Source: Bacteroidia bacterium
Lineage (GTDB): Bacteria > Bacteroidota > Bacteroidia > NS11-12g > UBA9320
Reading direction: 5' to 3'
Assembly: GCA_020053795.1 (NCBI GenBank)
Contig: JAGVMN010000026.1
Location: 40,165 to 104,164, forward strand
DNA length: 64,000 nt
Made by a program: the position numbers and the translations under genes. Under the pieces are notes generated by a model. The model was not told the origin of the DNA. It worked only from the letters and a program-made list of their open reading frames with translations, and did no database searches. Shown piece by piece: positions 18,898-27,876 of this stretch. Each line of letters starts with the position of its first letter. Position 1 is the stretch's first letter.

Positions 18898-19811
18898 AGC
18901 ATGTTAATGGCCATATAAAAAAAATCCTTCCATCCGTTTAAGGTCTTCCACTCACTAAGTCTGAACCACATGGAGGCAAACTTCGTGAAATAATTTATCG
19001 CCCATTTATTCTCCTGAATCATTCCCTTCAAAAATGCCCTGAAATGGAGATATCTGGCCTTTTCTATTTCAACAAACCACTTAGACCCAAAGTGCTTTTT
19101 CATGGCCTCATATAGCCTTTCATGGTATTCATAAATTTTCTCGGGAGTGTTTGTTTTGGAAATACTGCCACGATGTATCCTATAAACCGAAAACATCTGA
19201 TCGAAACAATAAACAGGGCCATTCTGAGCTAAGAGTGTGTAAACGATTTTGTCGTTGGAAATGGTTCCCTTGAAAATGTCGGGAAGTGGTTCCAGAGCCG
19301 ATCTTCTAAAAACCAGCGTTCCGATCTGAAAAGGCGGAACGCCAAATAAGTCCTTCAATTCATAATCGGTCTTTGGAAGTTTGTTATAGTCACCTTCAAA
19401 CTTTTCAGTTTCTTCATTATAGACTTTCGAAAGTCCGGCACAAGCCACATAGTTTTCATGAATTTGAAGAAAATCAATTTGCATTTTGAGTTTCTCAGGG
19501 TGATTCCAATAGTCATCCCCTTCCAGAATGGCTATATATTCGGCAGTGCATTTGGCCATGATATTTTGAAGTGAACCATAGGTGTCTAAATTCGTTGGAT
19601 TTCGATGATGAGATATTCTATCCGGATATTTTTGAATGAACCCTTTTATTAATTCGCCAGTGGAATCAGTTGATGCATCGTCGGAAACCAATACCCGAAA
19701 CGCCATTTCATTTTTTTGCTCCAAAACACTTTCGATTGCCTGAGCGATATACTTTTCGGCATTGTAGGCAAGGATAACAACATCTAAGGTGGCTAGTGTT
19801 TTTAAGGTCAA
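18894..19811 (-). CDS. Family-2 glycosyltransferase
   Basis: 305 residues, first gene of the three-gene set. The GT-A core shows LDVVILAYNAEKYIAQAIES, LVSDDASTDSTG and LEGDDYWNHPEKL (DxD equivalent GDD). The C-terminal third (after about residue 220) is basic and aromatic. The only available start is a TTG at 19811 (MTLKTLA); no ATG occurs before the conserved N-terminal strand. A -7-like TATTTTCG (19835-19842) lies upstream, and a tandem repeat array begins 11 bp beyond it. Sugar specificity is unknown. Confidence 0.87.
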   Translation of the reverse strand: MTLKTLATLDVVILAYNAEKYIAQAIESVLEQKNEMAFRVLVSDDASTDSTGELIKGFIQKYPDRISHHRNPTNLDTYGSLQNIMAKCTAEYIAILEGDDYWNHPEKLKMQIDFLQIHENYVACAGLSKVYNEETEKFEGDYNKLPKTDYELKDLFGVPPFQIGTLVFRRSALEPLPDIFKGTISNDKIVYTLLAQNGPVYCFDQMFSVYRIHRGSISKTNTPEKIYEYHERLYEAMKKHFGSKWFVEIEKARYLHFRAFLKGMIQENKWAINYFTKFASMWFRLSEWKTLNGWKDFFYMAINML

Positions 19812-19853
19812 TGGTTCTAAAAAAAGAATCTGTGCGAAAATAGTGGAATGGAT

Positions 19854-20199
19854 TGGTTAATGGTTAATGGTGAATGGTTAATGGTTAATGGTGAATGGTT
19901 AATGGTTAATGGTGAATGGTGAATGGTTAATGGTGAATGGTGAATGGTGAATGGTGAATGGTTAATGGTTAATGGTGAATGGTGAATGGTTAATGGTTAA
20001 TGGTGAATGGTGAATGGTTAATGGTTAATGGTTAATGGTTAATGGTTAATGGTTAATGGTGAATGGTTAATGGTTAATGGTGAATGGTGAATGGTTAATG
20101 GTTAATGGTGAATGGTGAATGGTTAATGGTGAATGGTTAATGGTTAATGGTGAATGGTGAATGGTGAATGGTGAATGGTTAATGGTGAATGGTTAATGG
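19854..20199. repeat. Tandem array of 49 heptamers TGGTTAA/TGGTGAA
   Basis: From 19854 the sequence is an uninterrupted series of 7-bp units with no insertion or deletion: 26 copies of TGGTTAA and 23 of TGGTGAA in irregular order, ending with TGG. Because 7 is not a multiple of 3 and each unit contains TAA or TGA, no frame on this strand stays open. It lies between the glycosyltransferase operon promoter and the region upstream of pntA. The remaining 360 bp to pntA (20200-20561) hold no gene or clear signal. Confidence 0.97.
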
Positions 20200-20561
20200 A
20201 AAGGCGTTCGAGCTATTTGAAAAATCTGATCTTGGTCTTATTATTATGGTCACCGTATTATTGTTAAAGCCGATCAAGGTCTATGAACTTGGTTTTTTTG
20301 GTACTTAATTTTCGCCACACCACTTTTCCGTGATTGACTTACAATCAAATTACTGGTCTTTAAATCATTCAAAATTGATCATAGGCTTTTGTTTCTTTAA
20401 AATTCCGAGAATTGTCAAATTGAACAATAAAGATTAATGAGGATCATCAGTCCGATAAAATTTCATGGCCAGAATCACATGTTATATTTCTCAACAAATA
20501 TTTTTCATCATATTGAGGATAGCAGAATTTTTATAGCTTCGCGACCAAATAAAAAAAAGCC

Positions 20562-21668
20562 TTGATTCTCGGAGTTCTTAAAGAAACAAAAGCCCACGAA
20601 AACAGAGTTGCCCTGACACCAACAGCAGTGAAAACCCTTTGCGGAAAAGGATACAACTGCCTAGTGCAAAACGGAGCCGGAGAAGCTTCCTCGTTTTCGG
20701 ATACTGACTATGCAGATGCAGGTGCCAAAATGGTTTCCAATGCGGATGGAGTGGTAAAAGAAGCAGCAGTCATTCTAAAAATCAACCCGCCTGACAACAC
20801 TGAAATAGGTTTGTTGTCCAATGGAAAAACGTGGATCAGCATTTTGCAGCACCGTATCAATGGGGAACTCATTTCTCAGATTGCTGCTAAAGGTTCTACC
20901 GCCATTTCTATGGATGCCATTCCGCGTATTTCAAGGGCACAAAGCATGGACGTGTTGAGTTCTCAGGGAAATCTTGCCGGTTATAAAGCCGTTATCCTCG
21001 GAGCCAACGAAATGCCGAAAATATTCCCGATGCTGATGACCGCCGCCGGAACAGTAAAGCCAGCCAGGGTTTTAATTTTTGGTGTGGGTGTAGCGGGCTT
21101 GCAGGCCATTGCCACCGCCAAAAGACTCGGAGCTATTGTAGAGGCGACCGACGTAAGAATGGAAACCAAAGAACAGGCAGAATCACTCGGAGCAAAGTTT
21201 ATCACGGTTGAAGGAGAAGGTGTCAGCACAGCAGGCGGATATGCAACTGAAGTATCGGCGGATTATCTTCAAAAACAGAAGGAAGCCGTCAACAAATCAT
21301 TGCGATTGGCAGATTTGGTAATCACCACGGCTCAGGTTCAGGGTAAAAAAGCCCCGGTGCTCATATCGGAAGAACAGGTTGCCCTGATGAAAATGGGCTC
21401 TGTGATTGTAGATATGGCTGTTGAGCAAGGCGGAAATTGTGCTTTGAGCGAACCCGGAAAAAACATCATTAAAAACGGTGTTAAGATAGTCGGACCGATT
21501 AATCTGCCCTCAACTTTAGCCAATAATGCCAGTGAACTGTACGCCCGAAACCTGATTACGTTCCTCACACATATTTCAACCTCGGAATGCTTCTCCTATA
21601 ACATGGAGGACGAAATTATCCGGGAAACACTCATTATCCGCGACGGCAATATTCTAATTAACAGCTAA
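20562..21668 (+). CDS. pntA: Proton-translocating NAD(P) transhydrogenase, alpha subunit, NAD-binding part
   Basis: 368 residues equal to domain I of the transhydrogenase, which transfers hydride between NADH and NADP+ using the proton gradient and so supplies NADPH. It shows the alanine-dehydrogenase-like N-terminus (ILGVLKETKAHENRVALTP), the NAD Rossmann loop FGVGVAGLQAIATAKRLGA near residue 172, and the mobile-loop region that ends the domain. The start is TTG at 20562; a stop codon lies ten bases upstream in frame, so no other start is possible. It leads a pntA-pntA2-pntB cluster. Confidence 0.94.
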   Translation: MILGVLKETKAHENRVALTPTAVKTLCGKGYNCLVQNGAGEASSFSDTDYADAGAKMVSNADGVVKEAAVILKINPPDNTEIGLLSNGKTWISILQHRINGELISQIAAKGSTAISMDAIPRISRAQSMDVLSSQGNLAGYKAVILGANEMPKIFPMLMTAAGTVKPARVLIFGVGVAGLQAIATAKRLGAIVEATDVRMETKEQAESLGAKFITVEGEGVSTAGGYATEVSADYLQKQKEAVNKSLRLADLVITTAQVQGKKAPVLISEEQVALMKMGSVIVDMAVEQGGNCALSEPGKNIIKNGVKIVGPINLPSTLANNASELYARNLITFLTHISTSECFSYNMEDEIIRETLIIRDGNILINS

Positions 21669-21673
21669 ACATT

Positions 21674-21982
21674 ATGAACCAGATATTAGATTTTTTAGGC
21701 GAGAACATGGAGATGATTTACATCCTCATTCTTTCCATATTTGTCGGGGTGGAAGTGATTGGTCATGTGCCATCTGTGCTTCACACGCCATTGATGTCCG
21801 GTGCCAATGCCATACACGGTGTGGTCATCATCGGTGCTATTATCGTCATGCAGAATGCAGAACCCGATAATGTCACAGCCATCACTCTCGGTTTCGTGTC
21901 GGTCTTTCTTGGCACCTTAAATGTGGTCGGCGGATTTGCCGTGACTGACCGAATGCTGGAAATGTTTAAGAAGAAGAAGTAA
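21674..21982 (+). CDS. pntA2: NAD(P) transhydrogenase, alpha subunit membrane part
   Basis: 102 residues with three or four membrane helices (about 14-34, 41-61, 67-90). This corresponds to the C-terminal membrane part of E. coli PntA, encoded separately here as in many three-subunit enzymes. GVEVIGHVPSVLHTPLMSGANAIHGVV is the conserved proton-channel segment. It begins five bases after pntA. Confidence 0.92.
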   Translation: MNQILDFLGENMEMIYILILSIFVGVEVIGHVPSVLHTPLMSGANAIHGVVIIGAIIVMQNAEPDNVTAITLGFVSVFLGTLNVVGGFAVTDRMLEMFKKKK

Positions 21983-21983
21983 T

Positions 21984-22196
21984 CAATTTGAAAATGTGGC
22001 AATTTGAAAATTTGAAAATGAAGGATTCTGTTAAAACCCGTCATACGTATAACACCCAATCAACTTGTCAACTCAACTTCGACTTCCTTCGACTCCGCTC
22101 AGGAAACACCGCTCAGTTATCGCATTCAACTCGTCAACTTATCAACTCATCAACCAATAAACCTATCAACTAATAATCCTATCAACTCTAAATAAG
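21984..22196. repeat. Low-complexity intergenic segment: AATTTGAAAATG and ATCAACT motifs
   Basis: Between pntA2 and pntB, AATTTGAAAAT-type units repeat at 21984-22020. From about 22068 the motif (A/G)TCAACT recurs (for example 22137-22190), resembling the complement of the octamer array at 35311-35446. No gene is seen. Confidence 0.55.
22087..22102 (-). repeat. Dispersed 16-bp repeat, copy 2 (inverted)
   Basis: CTTCGACTCCGCTCAG is the exact reverse complement of 9974-9989. It lies in the intergenic segment between pntA2 and pntB. Confidence 0.75.
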
Positions 22197-22200
22197 AAAC

Positions 22201-23637
22201 ATGAACCCATATTGGTTAGACATTATATACCTCTTTAGCTCTGTAACATTTATACTGGGTCTTAAAATGCTGAGCAATCCGGAGAAAGCCCGTAAAGGCA
22301 ATCTCTATGCAGCCTTCGGAATGACAGTGGCTATCTTCGGAACCATCTTTTTGCATGAAACTGAACATGAGGTTCAGCCTGTGAATTACATACTGATTTT
22401 CGCGGCGTTGGCTCTGGGAACTGTGGTTGGGCTGGTAACCGCCAAAAAAGTGCAGATGACCCGCATGCCCGAACTGGTGAGCATTTTCAACGGAATGGGT
22501 GGTGCCTGTGCAGCTTTGATTTCAATTATTGAGGTCAACCACATGATTGAGCAAATGGACAATGACCCGATTGCCCAACTACCCGAAACAGCAGGTGCGA
22601 TGACCGGAACTATTCTTGCCATTCTCGCGGGTCTCGTCATTGGTTCAGTTTCTTTTTCCGGAAGTATCATCGCTTTTTTGAAGTTGAAAGGCACCCTGAA
22701 TAAACCCATCCGCCTTCCAAAGTACAATATCCTGAACACCGCCATCATGATTATCATCTTTGCTTTTGCTGCATGGATATTACTCGGTGGTCAGGAATTG
22801 AGTATGGTTTATATATATGCCTTGTTCGCAATGGCTTTGATTTATGGCGTGATGTTCGTTTTGCCCATTGGCGGAGCAGATATGCCGGTGGTTATTTCAT
22901 TGCTAAACTCGTTTACAGGTTTGGCTGCAGCCTTTGGCGGTTTTCTATACGACAATCAGGTGATGTTGACCGGAGGTATTTTGGTTGGATCAGCAGGAAC
23001 GCTCTTAACAATTGTCATGTGCAAAGCTATGAACCGTCCTTTGAGCAATGTGATCTTCGGAGCATTTGGAGAATCCGGAAGTGCAGCAAGTCGCGAAGTT
23101 TCCGGCAATATCAAAGAAATAAGTGTGAGTGACGCTGCGGTTTTGATGAACTATTCAAGCAAGGTCATCATCGTTCCGGGTTACGGATTGGCTGTGGCTC
23201 AGGCTCAACATGTCATTCACGAACTGGAAAATATTATGGTTGACCGCGGTGTTGAAGTGAAATATGCCATACACCCCGTTGCCGGACGTATGCCCGGTCA
23301 CATGAACGTACTTCTGGCAGAGAGCAATGTGGCCTACGAAAAACTGGCCGAAATGGAAGAAGTAAACCCTGAATTTGCCAATACGGATGTTGTGCTGGTG
23401 GTTGGGGCCAATGACGTTGTAAATCCCGCCGCCCATAACGATCCTTCAAGTCCGATATTTGGCATGCCAATTCTCGATGTGGAGAATGCCAAGCACATCA
23501 TCGTCAACAAGAGAAGCATGAGTGCCGGGTATGCGGGTATTGAAAACGAATTGTTCTACAACCCCAAAACTTCCATGCTTTTTGGTGATGCCAAATCTGC
23601 CCTGACCAAGCTGCTGGAAGAACTCAAAGCCCTTTAA
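22201..23637 (+). CDS. pntB: NAD(P) transhydrogenase, beta subunit
   Basis: 478 residues. About nine membrane helices cover residues 1-265, followed by the NADP(H)-binding domain III. Domain III shows the pyrophosphate-binding VPGYGLAVAQAQH, then HPVAGRMPGHMNVLLAE and VLVVGANDVVNPAA. With the two alpha parts it forms the inner-membrane transhydrogenase. A 218-bp repeat-rich gap separates it from pntA2, longer than usual for this operon. It is followed after one base by rsmE. Confidence 0.95.
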   Translation: MNPYWLDIIYLFSSVTFILGLKMLSNPEKARKGNLYAAFGMTVAIFGTIFLHETEHEVQPVNYILIFAALALGTVVGLVTAKKVQMTRMPELVSIFNGMGGACAALISIIEVNHMIEQMDNDPIAQLPETAGAMTGTILAILAGLVIGSVSFSGSIIAFLKLKGTLNKPIRLPKYNILNTAIMIIIFAFAAWILLGGQELSMVYIYALFAMALIYGVMFVLPIGGADMPVVISLLNSFTGLAAAFGGFLYDNQVMLTGGILVGSAGTLLTIVMCKAMNRPLSNVIFGAFGESGSAASREVSGNIKEISVSDAAVLMNYSSKVIIVPGYGLAVAQAQHVIHELENIMVDRGVEVKYAIHPVAGRMPGHMNVLLAESNVAYEKLAEMEEVNPEFANTDVVLVVGANDVVNPAAHNDPSSPIFGMPILDVENAKHIIVNKRSMSAGYAGIENELFYNPKTSMLFGDAKSALTKLLEELKAL

Positions 23638-23638
23638 T

Positions 23639-24346
23639 TTGAATTTGTTCTATTCATCCGATCGCCGCGATGATCATCTATGGCTCGACGATGAAGAAAC
23701 CGCTCATATAAGAGTTTTACGGCTGAAACCCGGTGATGAAATTCATGTTACCGACGGGTTAGGAAATCTATACACCACCCAGATTTCTGAATCGGCTAAG
23801 AAAACAGCGACAGCCAGAATCATCAGCACGGAAAGTAAAATTTATGACTTTGAGTGTCTTTCTGTTTTCATTGCTCCAACCAAAAACATGGAACGCATGG
23901 AGTGGATGGTTGAGAAGCTGACCGAAATTGGAGTCGGGCAAATTGGATTTATGGTTTGCAAAAATTCCGAGCGAAAAGAAATCAAAACAGACCGATTGAA
24001 GAAAAAGGCCATTTCCGCCATGAAACAATCTTTGAAATTTCGCCTGCCGGAAATTTTGCCGATTGAAAAGTTTGAGACCATTGCCAGAGAATGCCAAAAC
24101 CAAAAAAGCTATATCGCCCATTGTAACAATGATTTGTCAAAAACCCATTTGCCGGATAAAATGACAAACACCGGAAAAATCAACCTGCTTATAGGCCCCG
24201 AAGGCGATTTTGCAAGAGATGAAGTATCTTTGGCCCTTGAATGCGGAATGACTGCGGTGACATTTGGCGAAAGCCGTTTGAGAACCGAAACCGCAGCAAT
24301 TGTGGCATGTACTTTAATAAACAAAGCATTCGTTAAAGAACGATGA
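23639..24346 (+). CDS. rsmE: 16S rRNA m3U1498 methyltransferase
   Basis: 235 residues, SPOUT-class methyltransferase that N3-methylates U1498 of 16S rRNA. The PUA-like N-terminus (LDDEETAHIRVLRLKPGDEI) and the knotted SAM-binding C-terminus (LLIGPEGDFARDEV, then ESRLRTETAAIVA) are diagnostic. The start is a TTG (MNLFYSS) one base after the pntB stop; no alternative Met precedes the conserved part. It overlaps the next gene by four bases (ATGA). Confidence 0.94.
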   Translation: MNLFYSSDRRDDHLWLDDEETAHIRVLRLKPGDEIHVTDGLGNLYTTQISESAKKTATARIISTESKIYDFECLSVFIAPTKNMERMEWMVEKLTEIGVGQIGFMVCKNSERKEIKTDRLKKKAISAMKQSLKFRLPEILPIEKFETIARECQNQKSYIAHCNNDLSKTHLPDKMTNTGKINLLIGPEGDFARDEVSLALECGMTAVTFGESRLRTETAAIVACTLINKAFVKER

Positions 24347-24999
24347 GAAACTGGATTTTCGGATTGTTGATATTGATTGGTCTTACTTCTTTCAAAACTG
24401 ATTACTCTTTTCAGATAGCCAAACTGAAATACAGCGGCGGTGGCGACTGGTACGGAAACCGTACTGCCTTGCCCAATCTGGCTTCCTTCTGCAACAAAAA
24501 CCTTGGAACCAATATTGACGTGCAGGATGCCAATGTTGAGCCCAATAGTCCCGACATTTTCAACTACCCTTTCGTTTATATGACCGGACACGGCAACGTG
24601 GTTTTCACGGATAAAGATGCGGAGAACCTGAGAAAATATCTTTTGGCCGGTGGCTTTCTGCATATTGATGACAACTATGGTTTAGACCCTTTTGTGAGAC
24701 CACAGATGAAAAAGGTTTTTCCGGAACTGGACTTTGTCGAGTTGCCATTCAGTCACCCAGTCTATCACCAGAAATTCGATTTCCCCAATGGCTTGCCCAA
24801 AATACACGAACACGACGGCAAGCCTCCCCGTGGTTACGGATTACTTTATGAAGGCAGGCTGGTTTGTTTTTATGACACCGAATGCGATTTGGGCAATGGT
24901 TGGGAAGATGCGGGCATCTACCCGGGCGACAGCGAAGAAACCCGTCAAAAAGCCTTGAAGATGGGGGCTAATCTGATACAGTATGCTTTCACCCGTTAG
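24343..24999 (+). CDS. DUF4159 domain protein, exported
   Basis: 218 residues with an N-terminal signal segment (MRNWIFGLLILIGLTSFKT). The rest matches the DUF4159 type: FQIAKLKYSGGGDWYGNRTALPNL, PFVYMTGHGNVVFT, LAGGFLHIDDNYG and a C-terminal GWEDAGIYPGD. The MTGHG and GGFLHIDDN segments look like a class-I glutamine-amidotransferase-like fold lacking the catalytic cysteine. It overlaps rsmE by four bases and is followed after three bases by the lipid kinase gene. Function unknown. Confidence 0.85.
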   Translation: MRNWIFGLLILIGLTSFKTDYSFQIAKLKYSGGGDWYGNRTALPNLASFCNKNLGTNIDVQDANVEPNSPDIFNYPFVYMTGHGNVVFTDKDAENLRKYLLAGGFLHIDDNYGLDPFVRPQMKKVFPELDFVELPFSHPVYHQKFDFPNGLPKIHEHDGKPPRGYGLLYEGRLVCFYDTECDLGNGWEDAGIYPGDSEETRQKALKMGANLIQYAFTR

Positions 25000-25002
25000 A
25001 TT

Positions 25003-25878
25003 GTGGAGCAAAAAACCCGTCTGCTGATTTGGGCCAACCCGCTTTCGGGTGGTAAAAACAAGAAGAAACTTCCCCTCCTCTTAGACCGTTGGCTGAACAA
25101 AGACCAATTTGAATACGAGCTGATTTTTTGGAATCACGCCAACGAGAAACTTTCCGACTATTCTGATTCCATACAAAAGGCCGATGTATTGGTGGCCGCA
25201 GGCGGAGATGGCACGGTAAACCACGTGGCAGCAGTTTGCATGGCGTTTGAAAAAGCCCTGGGTTTTTTACCTTTCGGTTCAGGCAACGGATTGGCCCGTC
25301 ACCTGAAAATTCCATTGTGGCCGGAGAATGCCATCAGGAAATTGAATCAGGGTAAATTCTCTGCAATGGATATCATCTACCTGAATGATCAACTTTGTCT
25401 GAATATAGCAGGTGCCGGATTCGATGCGGCAGTGGCACATTCTTTTGCGGCAGGTATTCGCCGTGGTTTTATTGGTTATGCTACACAAATTTTCAAAAAT
25501 CTGTTTACCTACAAAGAATACACACTGAAAGTGACTATTGACGACCGAACTGAAGATCACAAAGCTTTTATGCTGGGTGTGGCCAACGGCAGCCAATGGG
25601 GTTACGGCTACAGCATCAATCCAAAGGGCAGCCTTTCCGACGGACTGATGGAAGTTTACATGGTGAAGAAACCTTCCATATTTTCGCTACCCGCTCTCTT
25701 TCTGAAAGCAAGATTCGGAAACCTCGACACGTCTTCAGTAGTAAGAATCCTTCAGGCCCATCATGTAGAACTCAGCGGCCCATCACCTCTACAAATGCAT
25801 ATAGACGGTGAACCGGTAGTTTTTGAAAGTCCGGTGGTGATCAATATTAAACCGGGAGCGTTGAGGGTTTTTTATTAG
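25003..25878 (+). CDS. Diacylglycerol kinase-family lipid kinase
   Basis: 291 residues. Seen: the entry LLIWANPLSGGKNKKK, the catalytic/ATP site VAAGGDGTVNHVA near residue 67, and LPFGSGNGLARHLKIP. The C-terminal beta domain carries the metal/lipid residues (NPKGSLSDGLMEVYMV). This family (DagK/YegS/BmrU) phosphorylates diacylglycerol or related lipids at the membrane surface. The start is GTG at 25003, three bases after the DUF4159 stop, so it belongs to the rsmE-DUF4159 unit. The exact lipid is unknown. Confidence 0.9.
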   Translation: MEQKTRLLIWANPLSGGKNKKKLPLLLDRWLNKDQFEYELIFWNHANEKLSDYSDSIQKADVLVAAGGDGTVNHVAAVCMAFEKALGFLPFGSGNGLARHLKIPLWPENAIRKLNQGKFSAMDIIYLNDQLCLNIAGAGFDAAVAHSFAAGIRRGFIGYATQIFKNLFTYKEYTLKVTIDDRTEDHKAFMLGVANGSQWGYGYSINPKGSLSDGLMEVYMVKKPSIFSLPALFLKARFGNLDTSSVVRILQAHHVELSGPSPLQMHIDGEPVVFESPVVINIKPGALRVFY

Positions 25879-25885
25879 TTCTTCA

Positions 25886-25957
25886 GATGTTGGTGCAAAA
25901 TACCAACATCGGGCAAAAGGTTTCGAACACTTACGAGTTGCAAACTCGCCCTTTTGC
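25886..25957. repeat. Cluster of palindromes after the lipid kinase gene
   Basis: Three perfect inverted repeats lie together: GATGTTGGT/ACCAACATC (25886-25894 and 25902-25910); GCAAAAGG/CCTTTTGC (25913-25920 and 25950-25957); and, nested inside the latter, CGAGTT-GCA-AACTCG (25934-25948). There is no T-tract. The structure resembles a REP-type intergenic element more than a terminator. Confidence 0.65.
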
Positions 25958-26027
25958 ATAACTCATTAACTAATTAGCTCTTTATCAGATTAGTTTATTT
26001 TCAAATTGTTTCATTAGTTTCGACTCC

Positions 26028-27254
26028 ATGAACAAGACCACTATAACCAAACACCCTTTCAACATTGTAGTGATAGTAGCCGCATTGGGCTATTTCGTTG
26101 ATATTTATGATTTGATTCTTTTTGGAATCGTCCGTGTGGCAAGTCTCAGAGATATAGGACTGGCCGATGATTTAATTAAAGATGCGGGAATACATCTCAT
26201 CAATATGCAAATGATCGGTATGCTTGCCGGTGGTATCGTTTGGGGTATATTGGGTGATAAACGCGGAAGGCTTTCGGCTCTCTTTCTCACCATTTTGCTG
26301 TATTCGCTGGCCAACATTGCCAATGCATTCGTTCAGAATCTTGAACAATATGCCTGGCTTCGGTTAATAGCCGGTTTTGGCCTTGCCGGTGAACTTGGTA
26401 TCGGCATTACACTGGTGTCGGAGGTGATGACCAAAGAAAGTCGTGCTTGGGGAACGAGTATTGTTTCGGGGATAGGCATAGCCGGTGCTGTGCTGGCGTT
26501 CTGGGTTTCCGAATGGGGCTGGCGTGAGGCTTATATTACCGGAGGGGTGCTGGGTCTTGCTTTGCTTGGACTGAGAATTTATGTTCACGAGTCCGGAATG
26601 TTTCACAGTGTAAAAGGAAGCAGCAGCAAACGCGGCGATTTTCTCTCTCTTTTTACCAATAGAAGGCGTTTCTTTAAATACATCAGTTGCATTATGGTCG
26701 GGATACCCGTGTGGTTCAGCATCGGCATCCTGATTATTTTTTCAAAAGAATTTGGTGAATACCTGGGTGTAACAGAACCCGTGAGCACCGGAAAATCGGT
26801 CATGTATCACTATATCGGGGCAGCCATCGGAAGCATTCTGACAGGGTACCTCAGTCAGGTTTTGCGTTCGCGTAAAAAAGCCCTTCATATCGCACTCATT
26901 TCATTGGCACTGCTCTGTGTTTGGTTCTTTTCCGCCTTCGGGGTATCTGCCAGCATATTCTACCTGATTGTATTCATTATGGGTCTGGCCATGGGCTATT
27001 GGGCGGTATTTGTCACGGTGGCCTCCGAACAATTCGGCACCAATATCCGGTCTACCGTCACCACCACCGTTCCAAATTTTGTCAGGGGCATGCTGGTTCC
27101 GATGACCCTTTGGTGGGATTATATGGCTCAATCCATTGGCATCTGGCAATCAGCCATCATCGTTGGTTCAGTGGTCATCGTTCTGGCCATCATCAGCGTG
27201 TTCTTCCTCGAAGAGAGTTATGGAAAAGATTTAGATTATATTGAGGCGGAGTGA
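26028..27254 (+). CDS. MFS transporter, metabolite:proton symporter type
   Basis: 408 residues with about 12 membrane helices. The loop after helix 2 has GDKRGRLSALF, the major-facilitator motif A, and the second half repeats it weakly. YFVDIYDLILFGIVR in helix 1 with acidic residues, and the MFS sugar/organic-acid porter layout, suggest uptake of an organic acid or sugar, but the substrate cannot be read from sequence. The C-terminus ends LEESYGKDLDYIEAE; a diverged copy of these codons lies at 27877-27924. Confidence 0.87.
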   Translation: MNKTTITKHPFNIVVIVAALGYFVDIYDLILFGIVRVASLRDIGLADDLIKDAGIHLINMQMIGMLAGGIVWGILGDKRGRLSALFLTILLYSLANIANAFVQNLEQYAWLRLIAGFGLAGELGIGITLVSEVMTKESRAWGTSIVSGIGIAGAVLAFWVSEWGWREAYITGGVLGLALLGLRIYVHESGMFHSVKGSSSKRGDFLSLFTNRRRFFKYISCIMVGIPVWFSIGILIIFSKEFGEYLGVTEPVSTGKSVMYHYIGAAIGSILTGYLSQVLRSRKKALHIALISLALLCVWFFSAFGVSASIFYLIVFIMGLAMGYWAVFVTVASEQFGTNIRSTVTTTVPNFVRGMLVPMTLWWDYMAQSIGIWQSAIIVGSVVIVLAIISVFFLEESYGKDLDYIEAE

Positions 27255-27282
27255 TGGTGTTTGATTACGGATTAATTATACG

Positions 27283-27858
27283 ATGAAAACAAAAACAAAA
27301 ATGTTAATGACCATTTCTATTTGTTTGGCAATCACACATGGTTATGCACAGACAATTGAAAAATTGCCTAAACCGGCTTATCTAAGTTTCCAGTCAGGAG
27401 CATTTGTTGATGGTTACAACTCGTTCGGAGTCAGAGCTTTTTTTGAATATCAAAAAGACTTAAAAAAGAATTGGCAATACGGGATATCTTTTGAACAAAA
27501 AAGTCATTTATTTCGTGCGGCCACAGATCATTTTAACAGTCTGTCGTCAAATCTGAGTCTGTTGAGTTATAATCATTATTACAAATTGAAATTGTATAAA
27601 GACCGTGTATTCTGGACTTCGGGATTGGGGGTAGGAATTGCAAATGTAAACTGGGATGGAAACAACAAAATTGGAATCGTCTTTAATGGGAGTGTCACAT
27701 TAAATGTCAGGATAACAAAAAGACTATACATCGAAACTTCGCCCTTAATCATTTTGCCTCCGGTCAACAGGTTCTATTATTCACCTATGAATGTTTCAAC
27801 TTATAGTGATTTATATGGGGGGCCTTTTTTTCCAATTGGTTTTAAGGTTAAATTGTGA
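27283..27858 (+). CDS. Secreted outer-membrane barrel-like protein
   Basis: 191 residues with a signal peptide (MKTKTKMLMTISICLAITHGYAQ). The mature part has strands with alternating aromatics (GVRAFFEYQKDLKKNWQYGISFEQ, YNHYYKLKLYKDRVFWTSGLGVG) typical of small outer-membrane barrels. No specific family is recognised. It sits between the MFS gene and a 16-codon relic of a second MFS 3' end, so it may have replaced or invaded a tandem copy. Confidence 0.65.
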   Translation: MKTKTKMLMTISICLAITHGYAQTIEKLPKPAYLSFQSGAFVDGYNSFGVRAFFEYQKDLKKNWQYGISFEQKSHLFRAATDHFNSLSSNLSLLSYNHYYKLKLYKDRVFWTSGLGVGIANVNWDGNNKIGIVFNGSVTLNVRITKRLYIETSPLIILPPVNRFYYSPMNVSTYSDLYGGPFFPIGFKVKL

Positions 27859-27876
27859 TTTTGCAATTCTGCTAAT

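Noticed and set aside
19854..20199. Heptamer array as a CRISPR or telomere-like structure
   Set aside because: There are no spacers and no repeat of CRISPR length, and the array is internal to a chromosomal segment with core genes on both sides.
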